Source of the DNA: Planctomycetaceae bacterium
Lineage (GTDB): Bacteria > Planctomycetota > Planctomycetia > Pirellulales > Lacipirellulaceae
Direction: 5' to 3'
DNA length: 64,000 nt
Assembly (NCBI GenBank): GCA_002702655.1
Contig: PABB01000026.1
Coordinates: 62,001-126,000, forward strand
The position numbers were made by a program, and so were the translations under genes. This document shows positions 1 through 9,692 of this stretch, in pieces; the first letter of the stretch is position 1; each line of letters opens with the position of its first letter. The notes beneath the pieces were generated by a model. It had not been told where the DNA came from. It worked only from the letters and a program-made list of their open reading frames with translations, and ran no database searches.

Positions 1-2381
1 CTTTCACCTACGAAATCAACTGGGGCGACGGTACGGCTCCTGATTTTGGTTTCGCGGCGGTCGACAGCTCAGGCGGTCCGGGCACGCTCACCGCCGGTTC
101 GTTCGACGGTCAGCACACGTACGCCGACAACGGTTTGTACACGGTCGAGGTTCGCGTCATCGACGACGACGGCGGCGTGGACATCGAACTGTTTCAGGTC
201 GAGGTGACCAATGTCGCCCCGACGCTGGCGGTTGCACCCGACCAAACGATCGCCGAGGGGAGCCTGCTGCAGATCACCGACATCGGCACGTTCACCGATC
301 CGGGGTTTGACAATCCAGCCAACACGCTCGACCCGACCAATGGCGGCGAGGTCGAGGAGACGTTCACCTACGAAATCAACTGGGGCGACGGTCTGCCGCC
401 CGACTTCGGGTTCGCGACGATCGACGCGGCGGGCTCGGCCGGCGTGCTGACTGCGGGTTCGTTCAACGGCCAGCACACCTACGCCGACAACGGCCTGTAT
501 ACGGTTGAAGTCCGCGTGTTGGACGACGACGGCGGCATCGCCATCCAAACGTTCCGCGTGCTGGTGACGAACGTCGACCCGCAGCTCACGGGAACCGACG
601 CGTTGGCGGTCGACGAAGGGCAGGCGTTCACGCTCGCCGGCCTGGGCGTGGGGCTCACCGACCCCGGCTTCGACAACCCGGCTAATACCTCCGACCCGTC
701 CAATGGCAGCGAAACGGCCGAGACGTTCACCGGCTACACCGTCGACTGGGGCGACGGCACGACGATCGATCCGCTGGCAGTCGTGGGGCGCGTGAGCGGC
801 TCTGCCGGCACGGCGACGACAGCCGCGTTCGCCCACGCGCCGCACACCTATGCGGACAATGGCGTCTACACGGTGACGCTCCGCTTGGCCGATGACGACG
901 GCCCCGTGGTGGCGCGGACGCTGCAAATCACGGTCTCGAACGTCGACCCGACGCTCACGCTCACCGACGAGCAGTTCACGCTCAACGAGGGCGAGACGCT
1001 CACGATTCCCGATTTGGCGACGTTCACTGATCCGGGATTCGACAATCTTGCCAACACGCTCGATTCGTCCAATGGCGGCGAGACGCAGGAGCTGTTCACT
1101 TACACGATCGACTGGGGCGACGGTACGCCGGTCGAGTCGTTCGGTCCCGGCGACATGGTCCGCACCAGCGGCAGCCCCGGCGTGGAGACCACCGGCAGCT
1201 TCGGCGGCAGCCACTTTTACGCCGACAATGACGCCGACAATAAGTACACGATTACGGTCGCCTTGGCCGACGACGACGGCGGCGTCGACGTCCGCACGAT
1301 CGAAGTGACGGTGCTGAACGTCAACCCCACGCTGGACCCTATCGCCGCGACCGATGTCAGTGCGCAGGGCGTCACGGTGTTGGATCTCACGTTTGCCGAT
1401 CCCGGCGCCGATTCGTTCGAGGTGCTGGTCGATTGGGGCGACAAGCTGTCGTTGCCGCCGCAGGATCGGTTTGTCGTGGAAACCGTGCATGCCGGCCCCA
1501 CGCCCCAGTCGTTCACGCTGTCGCACAAGTACAACGGCCCGCCGGACCCGCTCAATCCCGCGGCCGACATCACGATTCGCGTGAAGATCCACGACGACGA
1601 CTTCGGCACGCCGCTGGTGGTGCAGATCGGCGAGAGCAACACCGAGGCGATCGCCATTAGCAACCCCGGCGAGGGCAAGGAGGCGTTCTACGTCGACACG
1701 ACCCCGCAAGTGCCGCGGCTGGAGTTTGCAGCGCGGGCCGAAGGGGGCCGGTTCGTCGCCACGACCGCCGGCGTCGTGCAGACTCGCACGGGCTTCGATC
1801 AGCGCGGCGCCGCGGGCGAGCCGGGCGTGGGGGCCGAGCGGTTCTTCGAGCTGCGGGTCATCTATCCCGACGGCACGCAGAGCGAGGGGTACCGCCTGCC
1901 CAACGACGCCATCAGCGACATCCCGGCGCTGTTCCGCGATTTGCCCGACAACCATTACGCGATTTACCTGGTGCAGCCGCAGACCGGTTCGCGGCGGCTG
2001 GTGATCGAGGTGTTCGTCCGCAACGGCAAGCTGATTGACCCGGGCGACGACAGCGAGGGCGCCCGCGACCGCCCGCCCACCGACGACGCAGCGACGCCCG
2101 CCGAAGGGGAAGAGTTGCCAGCGGCGGATCAAACGACCGACGCGGGCCCCGTTCGCGCATCGCACTTGGCGGCGTCGGCCACGACGCGTGCCGACGTGGA
2201 CGCTGAGGCGGTGAAACCCACCGCGGCCGCCGAAGCCGCCTGGCCGGTTGCCACCGCAGGGTTGGCGATTTCGGCTCGTGGTCGCGCCGTACTGGCGAAG
2301 CAACGTGCTGAGCGCCACGGCGAAACGCGCAAGAAGAAACTGCTAGCGGCGGCTCGCGGCGGTCGTGGCCGACCGCGCTAA
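1..2381 (+). CDS. C-terminal part of a giant PKD/Ig-like repeat surface protein (5' partial)
   Basis: The reading frame is open from base 3 and starts outside the window. It holds tandem modules of roughly 110-130 residues, each with a 'WGDG' strand, a 'HTYADNG.YTV' strand, an acidic 'DDDGG' turn and a linker with 'DPGFDNPAN'. These resemble PKD/VCBS-type extracellular beta-sandwich domains. Bases 1-130 and about 361-490 are close copies at DNA level, so modules have duplicated recently. After about base 1700 the repeats stop. A non-repeat domain follows, then an acidic linker and a basic, Ala-rich tail ending RGGRGRPR. The likely role is a secreted or cell-surface adhesin-like structural protein, which is inference. 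No enzymatic motif is seen. Confidence 0.8.
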   Translation, partial: FTYEINWGDGTAPDFGFAAVDSSGGPGTLTAGSFDGQHTYADNGLYTVEVRVIDDDGGVDIELFQVEVTNVAPTLAVAPDQTIAEGSLLQITDIGTFTDPGFDNPANTLDPTNGGEVEETFTYEINWGDGLPPDFGFATIDAAGSAGVLTAGSFNGQHTYADNGLYTVEVRVLDDDGGIAIQTFRVLVTNVDPQLTGTDALAVDEGQAFTLAGLGVGLTDPGFDNPANTSDPSNGSETAETFTGYTVDWGDGTTIDPLAVVGRVSGSAGTATTAAFAHAPHTYADNGVYTVTLRLADDDGPVVARTLQITVSNVDPTLTLTDEQFTLNEGETLTIPDLATFTDPGFDNLANTLDSSNGGETQELFTYTIDWGDGTPVESFGPGDMVRTSGSPGVETTGSFGGSHFYADNDADNKYTITVALADDDGGVDVRTIEVTVLNVNPTLDPIAATDVSAQGVTVLDLTFADPGADSFEVLVDWGDKLSLPPQDRFVVETVHAGPTPQSFTLSHKYNGPPDPLNPAADITIRVKIHDDDFGTPLVVQIGESNTEAIAISNPGEGKEAFYVDTTPQVPRLEFAARAEGGRFVATTAGVVQTRTGFDQRGAAGEPGVGAERFFELRVIYPDGTQSEGYRLPNDAISDIPALFRDLPDNHYAIYLVQPQTGSRRLVIEVFVRNGKLIDPGDDSEGARDRPPTDDAATPAEGEELPAADQTTDAGPVRASHLAASATTRADVDAEAVKPTAAAEAAWPVATAGLAISARGRAVLAKQRAERHGETRKKKLLAAARGGRGRPR

Positions 2382-2451
2382 GTTGCGTCGCACCGGCGCT
2401 ACTGAATACCAATCTAATCTCCGACCTCCGACCTCTCACCTCTGTTCCCAC

Positions 2452-5400
2452 ATGCTCGTTTGTCCCGCTTGTCAGGCTGAACTCGACGAAGCCGCCCGCA
2501 CGGCTGGCGTTTGCGCTTCGTGTGGCGCTCGCTTGCCGCGCGTGCCGCGCCGCCAACTGACCGGCAGCGGCGACAACGAGGCGACGATCGAGCTTCCCAC
2601 CGACACGGTTGCCGAAGGCCAACTGCTGCCGAGCGACCCCAACGCGACGATTGAGATCGACGACGCGCCCGCTGCGGACTTGGGGGCGACCGTCGAGATG
2701 CCGGAAGCGAAGTCGACCCCCCCGGGTGACGCCCCGGACGCCACCATCGAGTTCGACGATCCCTCCAGCGGCCACAGCACCATCGGCGAGCCGCTGGAAA
2801 CGCTCGAACTGTCCGATTCGCTGCCCGACGCGCCAGCCGGCAAGAAGCCCGGCACGATCGAACTGCGCGGCGACGCCACGATCGAATTCGCCGGCGGCGA
2901 CGACGTGCCCCTGTCCGTGGGCGACGAAGAAGCAGCCGGCATGCTCACTTCGCAATGGGACGAGGCCGTCGCGGACAGCGGCGGGAAAGCGGGCGCGACG
3001 ATTCGGCAGAAGGAAACGATCGTCGGCAAGTTCCGCTCGCGGTCCTCGCTGGTCGTCAAGTCGCGCTCGTTGGCGCCGCCCGGCAAGACGAAGGACGTCC
3101 AGATCCTTAAGCCCGACGATGCGCCCGACTACGAACTGCTCGATGTAATCGGCGAAGGCGGCATGGGCGTCGTTTACTCGGCCCGCCAGGCGTCGATTGC
3201 GCGGACCGTGGCGGTCAAAATGCTCAAGGGCGCCGGCGAGAAGACGGCCGAGCAGCGCGACAAGTTCATCTCCGAAGCGGTCGTCACGGGCGAGTTGGAC
3301 CATCCCAACATCGTGCCGATCTACGACCTGGGTGCGAACAACGACGGCGCGTTGTTCTATTCTATGAAGAAGGTCAAGGGCACGCCCTGGGACAAAGAGA
3401 TCGGAAGCAAGTCTCTGGATGAGAATCTTGGCATCTTGCTGCGCGTGGCCGACGCGGTCGCGTTCGCTCATGCCAACGGCGTCATCCACCGCGATCTGAA
3501 GCCGGAAAACGTCATGCTGGGCGATTTCGGCGAGGTGTTGGTGATGGACTGGGGGCTGGCTCGCATCAGCCCCGAGTTCCCCGGCGCCGGTTCGGTCACG
3601 CAGTCCAACGCCATGGGCGGCACGCCGGCGTACATGGCGCCCGAAATGGCAACCGGGCCGATCGATAACGTCACGACCTCCAGCGACGTGTACCTGCTGG
3701 GCGCCATTCTGTTCGAGATCATCGCCGGCCGCCCGCCGCACTCCGGCAAGACGGTCATGCAGTGCTTAATGCACGCCGCCAAAAACGTGATCGTGCCGGT
3801 CGAAACCAACGGCGAGCTGATGGCCATCGCCCAGCGGGCCATGGCGACCGATCCGGCTGATCGGTTCGCCGACGTCCGCGGCCTGCAAGCCGCGATTCGC
3901 GAGTACCAGTCGCACAGCGAAAGCATCGTGCTGACCGACAGCGCGGCCAACACGCTCGCCGCGGCCGCGGGCGGCGACGACTACGAGCCGTTTGCTCGCA
4001 GCATGTACGCGCTGGAAGAAGCGCTGTCGTTGTGGCCGCAGAACCAGCGGGCGCGCAGTCTGCTGGTCGAAGCCCGCGGCAGTTACGCCGAGCAGGCGCT
4101 CGCCAAGGGAGACTTGGATCTGGGCCTGTCGCTGGTCACGGCCGAGGAGTCGCGGCACGCGCCAATCGTCGAGCAACTCACCAAAGCCCGCGCCGAACGG
4201 CAGTCGCGTCAGCGGCGCATCAAGCTGCTCAAGACCGCCGTGGCGGCCCTGGTCGCTGCGGTGATTGCGATTATCTCCGTCGCCTACGTGGCGGTAAATA
4301 AGCAGAAGAACGAAGCCGTTGCCCAGCGCGACCGCGCGGTGAAGGCCGAAGGCGAAGCCCGCGATAACGCCGCGCGGGCCGAAGCGAACGCCGAGGAAGC
4401 AAGAGCCAACGCCAAGGCGGCCGAGCGCAACGCGGAGGAAGCGAACAGGCAGCGGCAGAGTGCGGAAGCGAATGCCGCCGAGGCGAAGCGGCAGCAAGGC
4501 ATTGCGGAGACCAACGAAGAGAAGGCTCGCGAACAAGAGCAGATTGCCGTCGCCGCTGAAAAGGAAGCCGTCGAAGCTCGCAAAGAGGAGGAGTACGCCG
4601 CGTACGTTGCCCGCATCGGTCTGGCCAACGCCAAGATCGAGGAAAACGCCTTCGACCGCGCGGGCGAACTGCTCGAACTGTGCCCGCCGGATCTGCGCGA
4701 CTTTGAGTGGGGTCGTCTGCATCAGCTTTGCAACCTGGCCGCCAACTCGTGGAACCTGACTGCCCCGGTCGATGCCGTGGCGTTTGCGCCGGACGGCCGG
4801 CACTTTGCCTCCGGCGGTTGGGACGGCTCGGCCGCGTTGTGGAATGTGGACGCCCAGGAGCCGCGGCTGCGGCTGCCGCAGGGGCAGTATGTTCACGCCG
4901 TGGCGTACGACTCCGCGGGCGAGCGACTGGCGGTCGGCAGTAGCGACGGCGTCGTGCAGGTCTACCGAGTCAGCGACGGCGAGCCGTTGGTCCGGTTCGC
5001 TCAGCACGAGGACGCGGTGCTGAGCGTGCGGTTTTCGCCTGACGGCACGCGGGTGCTCTCCAGCGGCTATGACAACACAGCCCGGCTGTGGGACGCGGCA
5101 ACGGGCCGCGAAATCGACGTGCTGCGCGGGCACAGTTGGTGGGTCTGGGCGGCGGAGTTTTCTGCCGACGCCCAGCGCATCGTCACCGCGGGGCAGGACG
5201 GCAAGGCCATCGTCTGGCAGCGCGCTGACGGCGGTCGCTACGCGCCGTTGACCGATTTCACCCGCCATCGCGGCCCGGTCTACGCTGCGAAATTCGCGCC
5301 CGACGGCCAGACCGTCGCCACCGCAGGCTACGACGGCCGCGTGCTGCTATGGTCGCCAAGCGCCGTGCAATCCGTTGATATCGAACGTCGCATCGACGGT

Positions 5401-7506
5401 CTGCCGGATCCCCCCGCGCCGTACCGCGAACTGGCCGGGCACCGCGGTCCGGTGCGCACGCTGGCCTTTTCGCCCGACGGGGCGCAACTCGCCAGCGGCG
5501 GGCAAGACAATGTGATTGTCCTCTGGAACGCGTCGACCGGCGTTGCCGAGAAGCGGCTGCGCGGTCACTCCAGCCACGTGCGCTCGGTGGCCTGGTCGCC
5601 GGATGGCCAGCAACTGCTCTCCGGCGGGCGGGCCGGGCAGGTGAAACTCTGGCGGCCGGCGGAATACGCAGAAGTCGAATTGGTGGGCGGCCCGGGCGAA
5701 GCCGCGGACCGCGAGGCCGTGCTCGCGGCGCGGTTCTCCGCGGACGGAGCGATGATTGTCACCGCGGGACGCGACCGCAAGGCCGACCTGTACGATGCCG
5801 CCACGCTGCAGCACACGCAACAGTTTGCAGAGGGGCACGACTTCCTGGCGTCGTCGGCTGTGTTCTTTGCCGGCGGGGCCCGGCTGGCTACGGGCGCCGG
5901 CGACGGCACCGTGAGGTTGTGGGATGTCGGTACGGGCGCGGAAACCAGCGTGCTGCAGGGCGTTGGCCGCACCGCGGCCTTGGCCGTGGATGGGGCCGGC
6001 CGCTGGGTCGTGACCGGTTCGCCCGACGGTGCGGCGCTCGTGTGGGACGCCAGCACAGGAGAGAAGCTCGCGGAACTCGCTGGCCACGACGCGCCCGTGA
6101 CCGCCGTTGCGATCGCCCCCGGCGGCGACTTGCTGGCCGCGGGCGACGAACGCGGCCGCGTGCAACTTTGGTCCTACGACTCCGCAGCGAACCAGTGGCG
6201 CGGCGAACACTGGCTGCGCAACCACAGCCGCACGATCACCGCGCTGGCGTTCGCCGAGGGGGGCAATCGGCTGATCACCGCCAGCGGCGACAACTCGTGC
6301 GGAGTCTGGGACACGACGACCGGCGAGGAGCTCACCGCCCTGGTGCTCAAGCATCCGGCTTGGGTCTCGGACTTGGCCATCAGCGCCGACGGTCAGACGG
6401 CGCTCACCGGTTGCGACGACGGCTTGGTGAGAGTCTGGTCGCTCGTCGATGCCGAACTGCTGCGGACGTTGCAGCCGGCCGGCGCCGAGGCGGCCATCAC
6501 GTCGGTCGATCTTTCCCCGGACGGCCGGCTGGCCGCCGCCGTCTGCGCCGCGGAAGGCACGGTTCGTCTGTGGGATTTGCAGAGCGGCGAAGAACTGACC
6601 GCCGCCGGTGACGGTGGCGCTCAACAAGCATGGTTCAACGCGGGACGCCGCGGCGGTTTGGTTTGGGCGGCCCGGTTCGCACCCGACGACCGCAGCCTGC
6701 TGGCAATTGGCGGCAACGATGCGCGGCTGATCTCGCTGGACGATCGCTCGCTGCTGACGCGGTTCAGCCCGCACGGCGTGGTCGCCTCGGCCGATATCTC
6801 GCCCGACGATACACGAGTGGTCACCGGCAGTTGGGATCAGACGGCCAAGATTTGGGACGCCGCCACCGGCCGCGTCGTCGCCAAGCTACAGGGCGTGCAT
6901 GCCGGCTACGTCAACTCGGTCATGTTCTCGCCCGACGGCAAAACGGTGCTCACCGCCAGCGACGACGGCACGGCCCGGGTGTGGGACGCGACCAGCGGCG
7001 AGGCATTGCCGACCGCCTTCAAACATTCCGGCCGCGTGCGGCAGGCGTTGTTCTCGCCCGACGGGTTGCGGGTGCTGACCTGCTCGGCCGATAAGACCGC
7101 CAAGCTGTGGGACGCGGCGACCGGCGACGAATTGACGACGCTGGCCGGGCACCAGTGGACGGTCCGCTGCGGCGGGTTCGACGCTGCGGGCACGCACGCC
7201 ATCACCGGCAGCGACGACAACACGGCCATCGTCTGGGATCTGGCCGCCCACGAGCAGCAGGTCAAGCTCGCCGGACACACCGGTGCGGTCACCGCCGTCG
7301 CCCTCTCGCCCGACGGTTGCCGCGCAGTCACGGGCAGCGAAGACAGCACCGTCAAGCTGTGGGACGCGACCACGGGCAAGGAGATCCTCACCCTGGGGCA
7401 ACACGACGACGAAGTGACCGCCGTGGAATTCGCCCCCGACGGCAGCAGCGTGCTGTCGGCCGGCCGCGACGGTCGCACGCTGATCTGGGAAGCGACGGCC
7501 TGGTAA
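2452..7506 (+). CDS. Membrane Ser/Thr protein kinase with zinc ribbon and C-terminal WD40 repeats
   Basis: About 1684 residues. I chose the ATG at 2452 over a GTG at 2365 because the protein then opens with a zinc ribbon (CPAC...CASC). Residues about 40-220 are acidic with recurring 'ATIE' motifs. The kinase domain is about 225-490: glycine loop GEGGMG from 234, Lys256 in VAVK, HRDLKPEN with Asp348, and DWG in place of DFG at 366. A transmembrane helix (about 590-617) is followed by an Ala/Glu/Arg coiled coil (about 617-716). From about 765 to the end lie roughly fifteen WD40 repeats ('FSPDG...LWDA'). The kinase is predicted cytoplasmic and the propeller domains lie across the membrane. The family is widespread in planctomycetes; its substrate is unknown. 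Confidence 0.93.
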   Translation: MLVCPACQAELDEAARTAGVCASCGARLPRVPRRQLTGSGDNEATIELPTDTVAEGQLLPSDPNATIEIDDAPAADLGATVEMPEAKSTPPGDAPDATIEFDDPSSGHSTIGEPLETLELSDSLPDAPAGKKPGTIELRGDATIEFAGGDDVPLSVGDEEAAGMLTSQWDEAVADSGGKAGATIRQKETIVGKFRSRSSLVVKSRSLAPPGKTKDVQILKPDDAPDYELLDVIGEGGMGVVYSARQASIARTVAVKMLKGAGEKTAEQRDKFISEAVVTGELDHPNIVPIYDLGANNDGALFYSMKKVKGTPWDKEIGSKSLDENLGILLRVADAVAFAHANGVIHRDLKPENVMLGDFGEVLVMDWGLARISPEFPGAGSVTQSNAMGGTPAYMAPEMATGPIDNVTTSSDVYLLGAILFEIIAGRPPHSGKTVMQCLMHAAKNVIVPVETNGELMAIAQRAMATDPADRFADVRGLQAAIREYQSHSESIVLTDSAANTLAAAAGGDDYEPFARSMYALEEALSLWPQNQRARSLLVEARGSYAEQALAKGDLDLGLSLVTAEESRHAPIVEQLTKARAERQSRQRRIKLLKTAVAALVAAVIAIISVAYVAVNKQKNEAVAQRDRAVKAEGEARDNAARAEANAEEARANAKAAERNAEEANRQRQSAEANAAEAKRQQGIAETNEEKAREQEQIAVAAEKEAVEARKEEEYAAYVARIGLANAKIEENAFDRAGELLELCPPDLRDFEWGRLHQLCNLAANSWNLTAPVDAVAFAPDGRHFASGGWDGSAALWNVDAQEPRLRLPQGQYVHAVAYDSAGERLAVGSSDGVVQVYRVSDGEPLVRFAQHEDAVLSVRFSPDGTRVLSSGYDNTARLWDAATGREIDVLRGHSWWVWAAEFSADAQRIVTAGQDGKAIVWQRADGGRYAPLTDFTRHRGPVYAAKFAPDGQTVATAGYDGRVLLWSPSAVQSVDIERRIDGLPDPPAPYRELAGHRGPVRTLAFSPDGAQLASGGQDNVIVLWNASTGVAEKRLRGHSSHVRSVAWSPDGQQLLSGGRAGQVKLWRPAEYAEVELVGGPGEAADREAVLAARFSADGAMIVTAGRDRKADLYDAATLQHTQQFAEGHDFLASSAVFFAGGARLATGAGDGTVRLWDVGTGAETSVLQGVGRTAALAVDGAGRWVVTGSPDGAALVWDASTGEKLAELAGHDAPVTAVAIAPGGDLLAAGDERGRVQLWSYDSAANQWRGEHWLRNHSRTITALAFAEGGNRLITASGDNSCGVWDTTTGEELTALVLKHPAWVSDLAISADGQTALTGCDDGLVRVWSLVDAELLRTLQPAGAEAAITSVDLSPDGRLAAAVCAAEGTVRLWDLQSGEELTAAGDGGAQQAWFNAGRRGGLVWAARFAPDDRSLLAIGGNDARLISLDDRSLLTRFSPHGVVASADISPDDTRVVTGSWDQTAKIWDAATGRVVAKLQGVHAGYVNSVMFSPDGKTVLTASDDGTARVWDATSGEALPTAFKHSGRVRQALFSPDGLRVLTCSADKTAKLWDAATGDELTTLAGHQWTVRCGGFDAAGTHAITGSDDNTAIVWDLAAHEQQVKLAGHTGAVTAVALSPDGCRAVTGSEDSTVKLWDATTGKEILTLGQHDDEVTAVEFAPDGSSVLSAGRDGRTLIWEATAW

Positions 7507-7740
7507 GGCGTCGCCGTTCACGCCGCAGCGCTGCGGCGTCGAGCGGATCTGCTAGCAATCTGCCGGGCATGCCTTGCGCGGAACAATCCTCAAGGTCGGC
7601 TCAATCGGCGCCGATAGCCACAAGGGGGAATTGCCCCCGCGCGTTGGCAGGAGCCTGCGCGCCGCTGGAAGCTAGCATGCCACGCGAGTTCCGCTCGTTG
7701 CCGTGTGCCGCTTCGCCGATCACCAGCAGGATGCACCGCC

Positions 7741-8673
7741 GTGGCCGCACCGCAACGCCCCGACCTGTCGGCCAAGTCGCCTTCGCCCGCGACCGGCGCC
7801 AACCCGACTTGGCCCATATTGGCCCGGCTGCCTGCCGCTGGCGAGGCCGTCGCGTCGTCGCCGCCGCCCACGTTCGACCCGCCGCCGACCGAGCCGTTGG
7901 AGGCCGCCGACGAGCCGCCGTCGCCCGCGACGCAGTCCCCTCCGGCGCCCCCGATGTTCCGCGTGGATCCGCCGGCCGGCACCGTCACTCAAGCCACCGA
8001 GCAGTTGGCCGCTGACTGCGCGGTGTTGGAAGGTTTTTTCACGGAGCAGCTTGCCGCCCGTGGCGAGTTGCCCGAATCCGACTTTCTGAACCAATCGGCG
8101 CCGGTCCATCGTCCGCACATCGCCGTGCAGCCGCCGGCGGGAACGGCGGCGGAGCGGGCGTTCGCGCTGTACGGTGCGTTGGCGCCCTATGCCAGCGTGA
8201 TTGTCACCGCGGCGCTGATCGCCAGCGCGGGGTTGCTGTACTGGTTGATGTTGGGACCTCAGGCGAGCGGGCCGGCCGCGCCCGAATCGCCGGCCGATTG
8301 GTCGCAACTTGACGCGTCGGCGTCAACGGAAGCAACGCCGGCATGGCACATCGCCAACGAATCGCCGGCCGCAGAGCAGGTCGAGTCGGCGCTGGTTGCT
8401 AGCCCGGCGCAACGCGCAGGCGAGGCCGTTGGCGCCGACGCCGTGGCCCCAACGGCCGCCCGTGCAGCCATCGCGGTCGAGCCGACAACGCCTCCGGCCG
8501 AAGCCGAGCCGGTGCTTTCATTGCCGCCGACCGACGATTTGAGATTCCCCTCCACGGGGCACAGCGAGTTTGACTTCACCCAACTGCGGCCGGGCGGCGA
8601 CGCATCGACCGAGTCGCGCGTGGCCCGCCAGCCCGCTGATTCCTCTGCCGAACCTGCTTCGGTTGTCCGCTAG
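7741..8673 (+). CDS. Proline/alanine-rich single-pass membrane protein
   Basis: I chose the GTG at 7741; an in-frame GTG at 7705 is possible. The protein is about 310 residues, mostly low-complexity Pro/Ala/Glu sequence with one clear transmembrane helix in the middle (YASVIVTAALIASAGLLYW). No catalytic motif is visible. It stands 12 bp before a CpsD-like P-loop gene, and an ExeA-like ATPase gene follows that, all on one strand. It may be the membrane partner of that module, by analogy with Wzz-type co-polymerase/tyrosine kinase pairs, but it lacks a recognisable Wzz domain, so this is inference. Confidence 0.7.
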   Translation: MAAPQRPDLSAKSPSPATGANPTWPILARLPAAGEAVASSPPPTFDPPPTEPLEAADEPPSPATQSPPAPPMFRVDPPAGTVTQATEQLAADCAVLEGFFTEQLAARGELPESDFLNQSAPVHRPHIAVQPPAGTAAERAFALYGALAPYASVIVTAALIASAGLLYWLMLGPQASGPAAPESPADWSQLDASASTEATPAWHIANESPAAEQVESALVASPAQRAGEAVGADAVAPTAARAAIAVEPTTPPAEAEPVLSLPPTDDLRFPSTGHSEFDFTQLRPGGDASTESRVARQPADSSAEPASVVR

Positions 8674-8685
8674 TGCGAGTCGTGC

Positions 8686-9642
8686 ATGAGCGCCATTGAT
8701 CAAGCTTTTATTCGTGCGTACGAGACCACGGAGTTTGCCGTGAGCAGCCCGGCGCCCGCGCCGCCGGCCAATCAGCCCGCGCACGGTCCGCGTCCGCACT
8801 TCCGCACATTTGCGCCGCCGGCGGCCAAAGGGCCGACGCCGGTCACGGCAGCGCCAGATCTGCCAAGCCAGACGGCCCCGACCGTTGGCATTGTCGACAG
8901 CGCGCCGACTCCGGCCGCTTCGCCTTCCGCTCATTCAACCACGGCCCGCCGGCCCTTGTCGGAGTTCGTCACTCCGCCCGCGGCGGCCGGTGCAGAATTT
9001 CGCCCCGCGTTGGAGGTCGACGCCTACCGCTACTCGCCAGTGGTCGCACGGCTCTGCGATCATCCGGCTGCCTGGCAGAAGCTCCTGCCCGTATTCGATG
9101 CGCTGGCCGAAGACGGCCGCACCGTGATTGGCGTGGCCGGCGCCGAGGTGGGCAGCGGGACGTCGACCGTGGCGGCGTGTTTGGCGCGGCTGGTGGCTCG
9201 GGCCGAGAAGAAGGTCGCCCTCGTCGACGGCGACTTTGTCACGGCCGGGTTGGCGCGCGAGCTGGGCCTGGCTGTCGAACTGGGCTGGGAAGACGTACTG
9301 GCTGGTCGCGTGCCGCTGGCCGAGGCGGCCGTGCAGTCGTTGGCCGACGGTATCGCGTTGTTGCCCCTTGCCGCCGGCGGCGTGCCCGCGTCCGAGAAGA
9401 TCGACGGCGTGCACGGCTCCGTCACAGCCGGTGTGTTGCGCTATCATCACGATTTCGTGATCGTGGACCTGGGATCTGCCAACGATGCGGTTCAATCCGG
9501 GATCGCCCGGCGGGTCGCTCGCCAGTGCGGCATCGACGCCGTGTTGTTGGTTGACGCCGGCGACGGCGCGGCCGACCGCCTGCAACTTCCGCCGGAACTG
9601 GCCGATGTGACATTGGGCGTGATTGAGAACCGCATCCGCTAG
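8686..9642 (+). CDS. CpsD/BY-kinase-like P-loop protein with degenerate Walker A
   Basis: 318 residues. A disordered Pro/Ala-rich N-terminal third precedes a MinD/ParA/CpsD-type nucleotide-binding domain from about residue 130. The P-loop reads AGAEVGSGTST, with Thr159 where Walker A normally has Lys. The Walker A'-like strand KVALVDGDF and a later strand 'FVIVDLGS' fit the family. CpsD-like proteins regulate exopolysaccharide chain length through a C-terminal Tyr cluster; no Tyr-rich tail is present here. The gene lies between a membrane protein and an ExeA-like ATPase, which suggests a polysaccharide or envelope assembly unit. Catalytic activity is doubtful given the missing Lys. Confidence 0.75.
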   Translation: MSAIDQAFIRAYETTEFAVSSPAPAPPANQPAHGPRPHFRTFAPPAAKGPTPVTAAPDLPSQTAPTVGIVDSAPTPAASPSAHSTTARRPLSEFVTPPAAAGAEFRPALEVDAYRYSPVVARLCDHPAAWQKLLPVFDALAEDGRTVIGVAGAEVGSGTSTVAACLARLVARAEKKVALVDGDFVTAGLARELGLAVELGWEDVLAGRVPLAEAAVQSLADGIALLPLAAGGVPASEKIDGVHGSVTAGVLRYHHDFVIVDLGSANDAVQSGIARRVARQCGIDAVLLVDAGDGAADRLQLPPELADVTLGVIENRIR

Positions 9643-9692
9643 CCTCCAGTTGCCGCTGTTTTTTCCACCCGACCACCACGGCGTGCACGGTC

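Noticed and set aside
69-2318. Long minus-strand open frame (749 codons) opposite the PKD-repeat gene
   Set aside because: It mirrors the high-GC repeat gene on the plus strand and its product is Arg/Val/Gly-rich low-complexity sequence without domains; the plus frame has coherent beta-domain motifs.
3766-5268. Minus-strand 500-codon frame opposite the kinase gene
   Set aside because: It lies wholly inside a well-supported kinase/WD40 gene and shows only biased composition.
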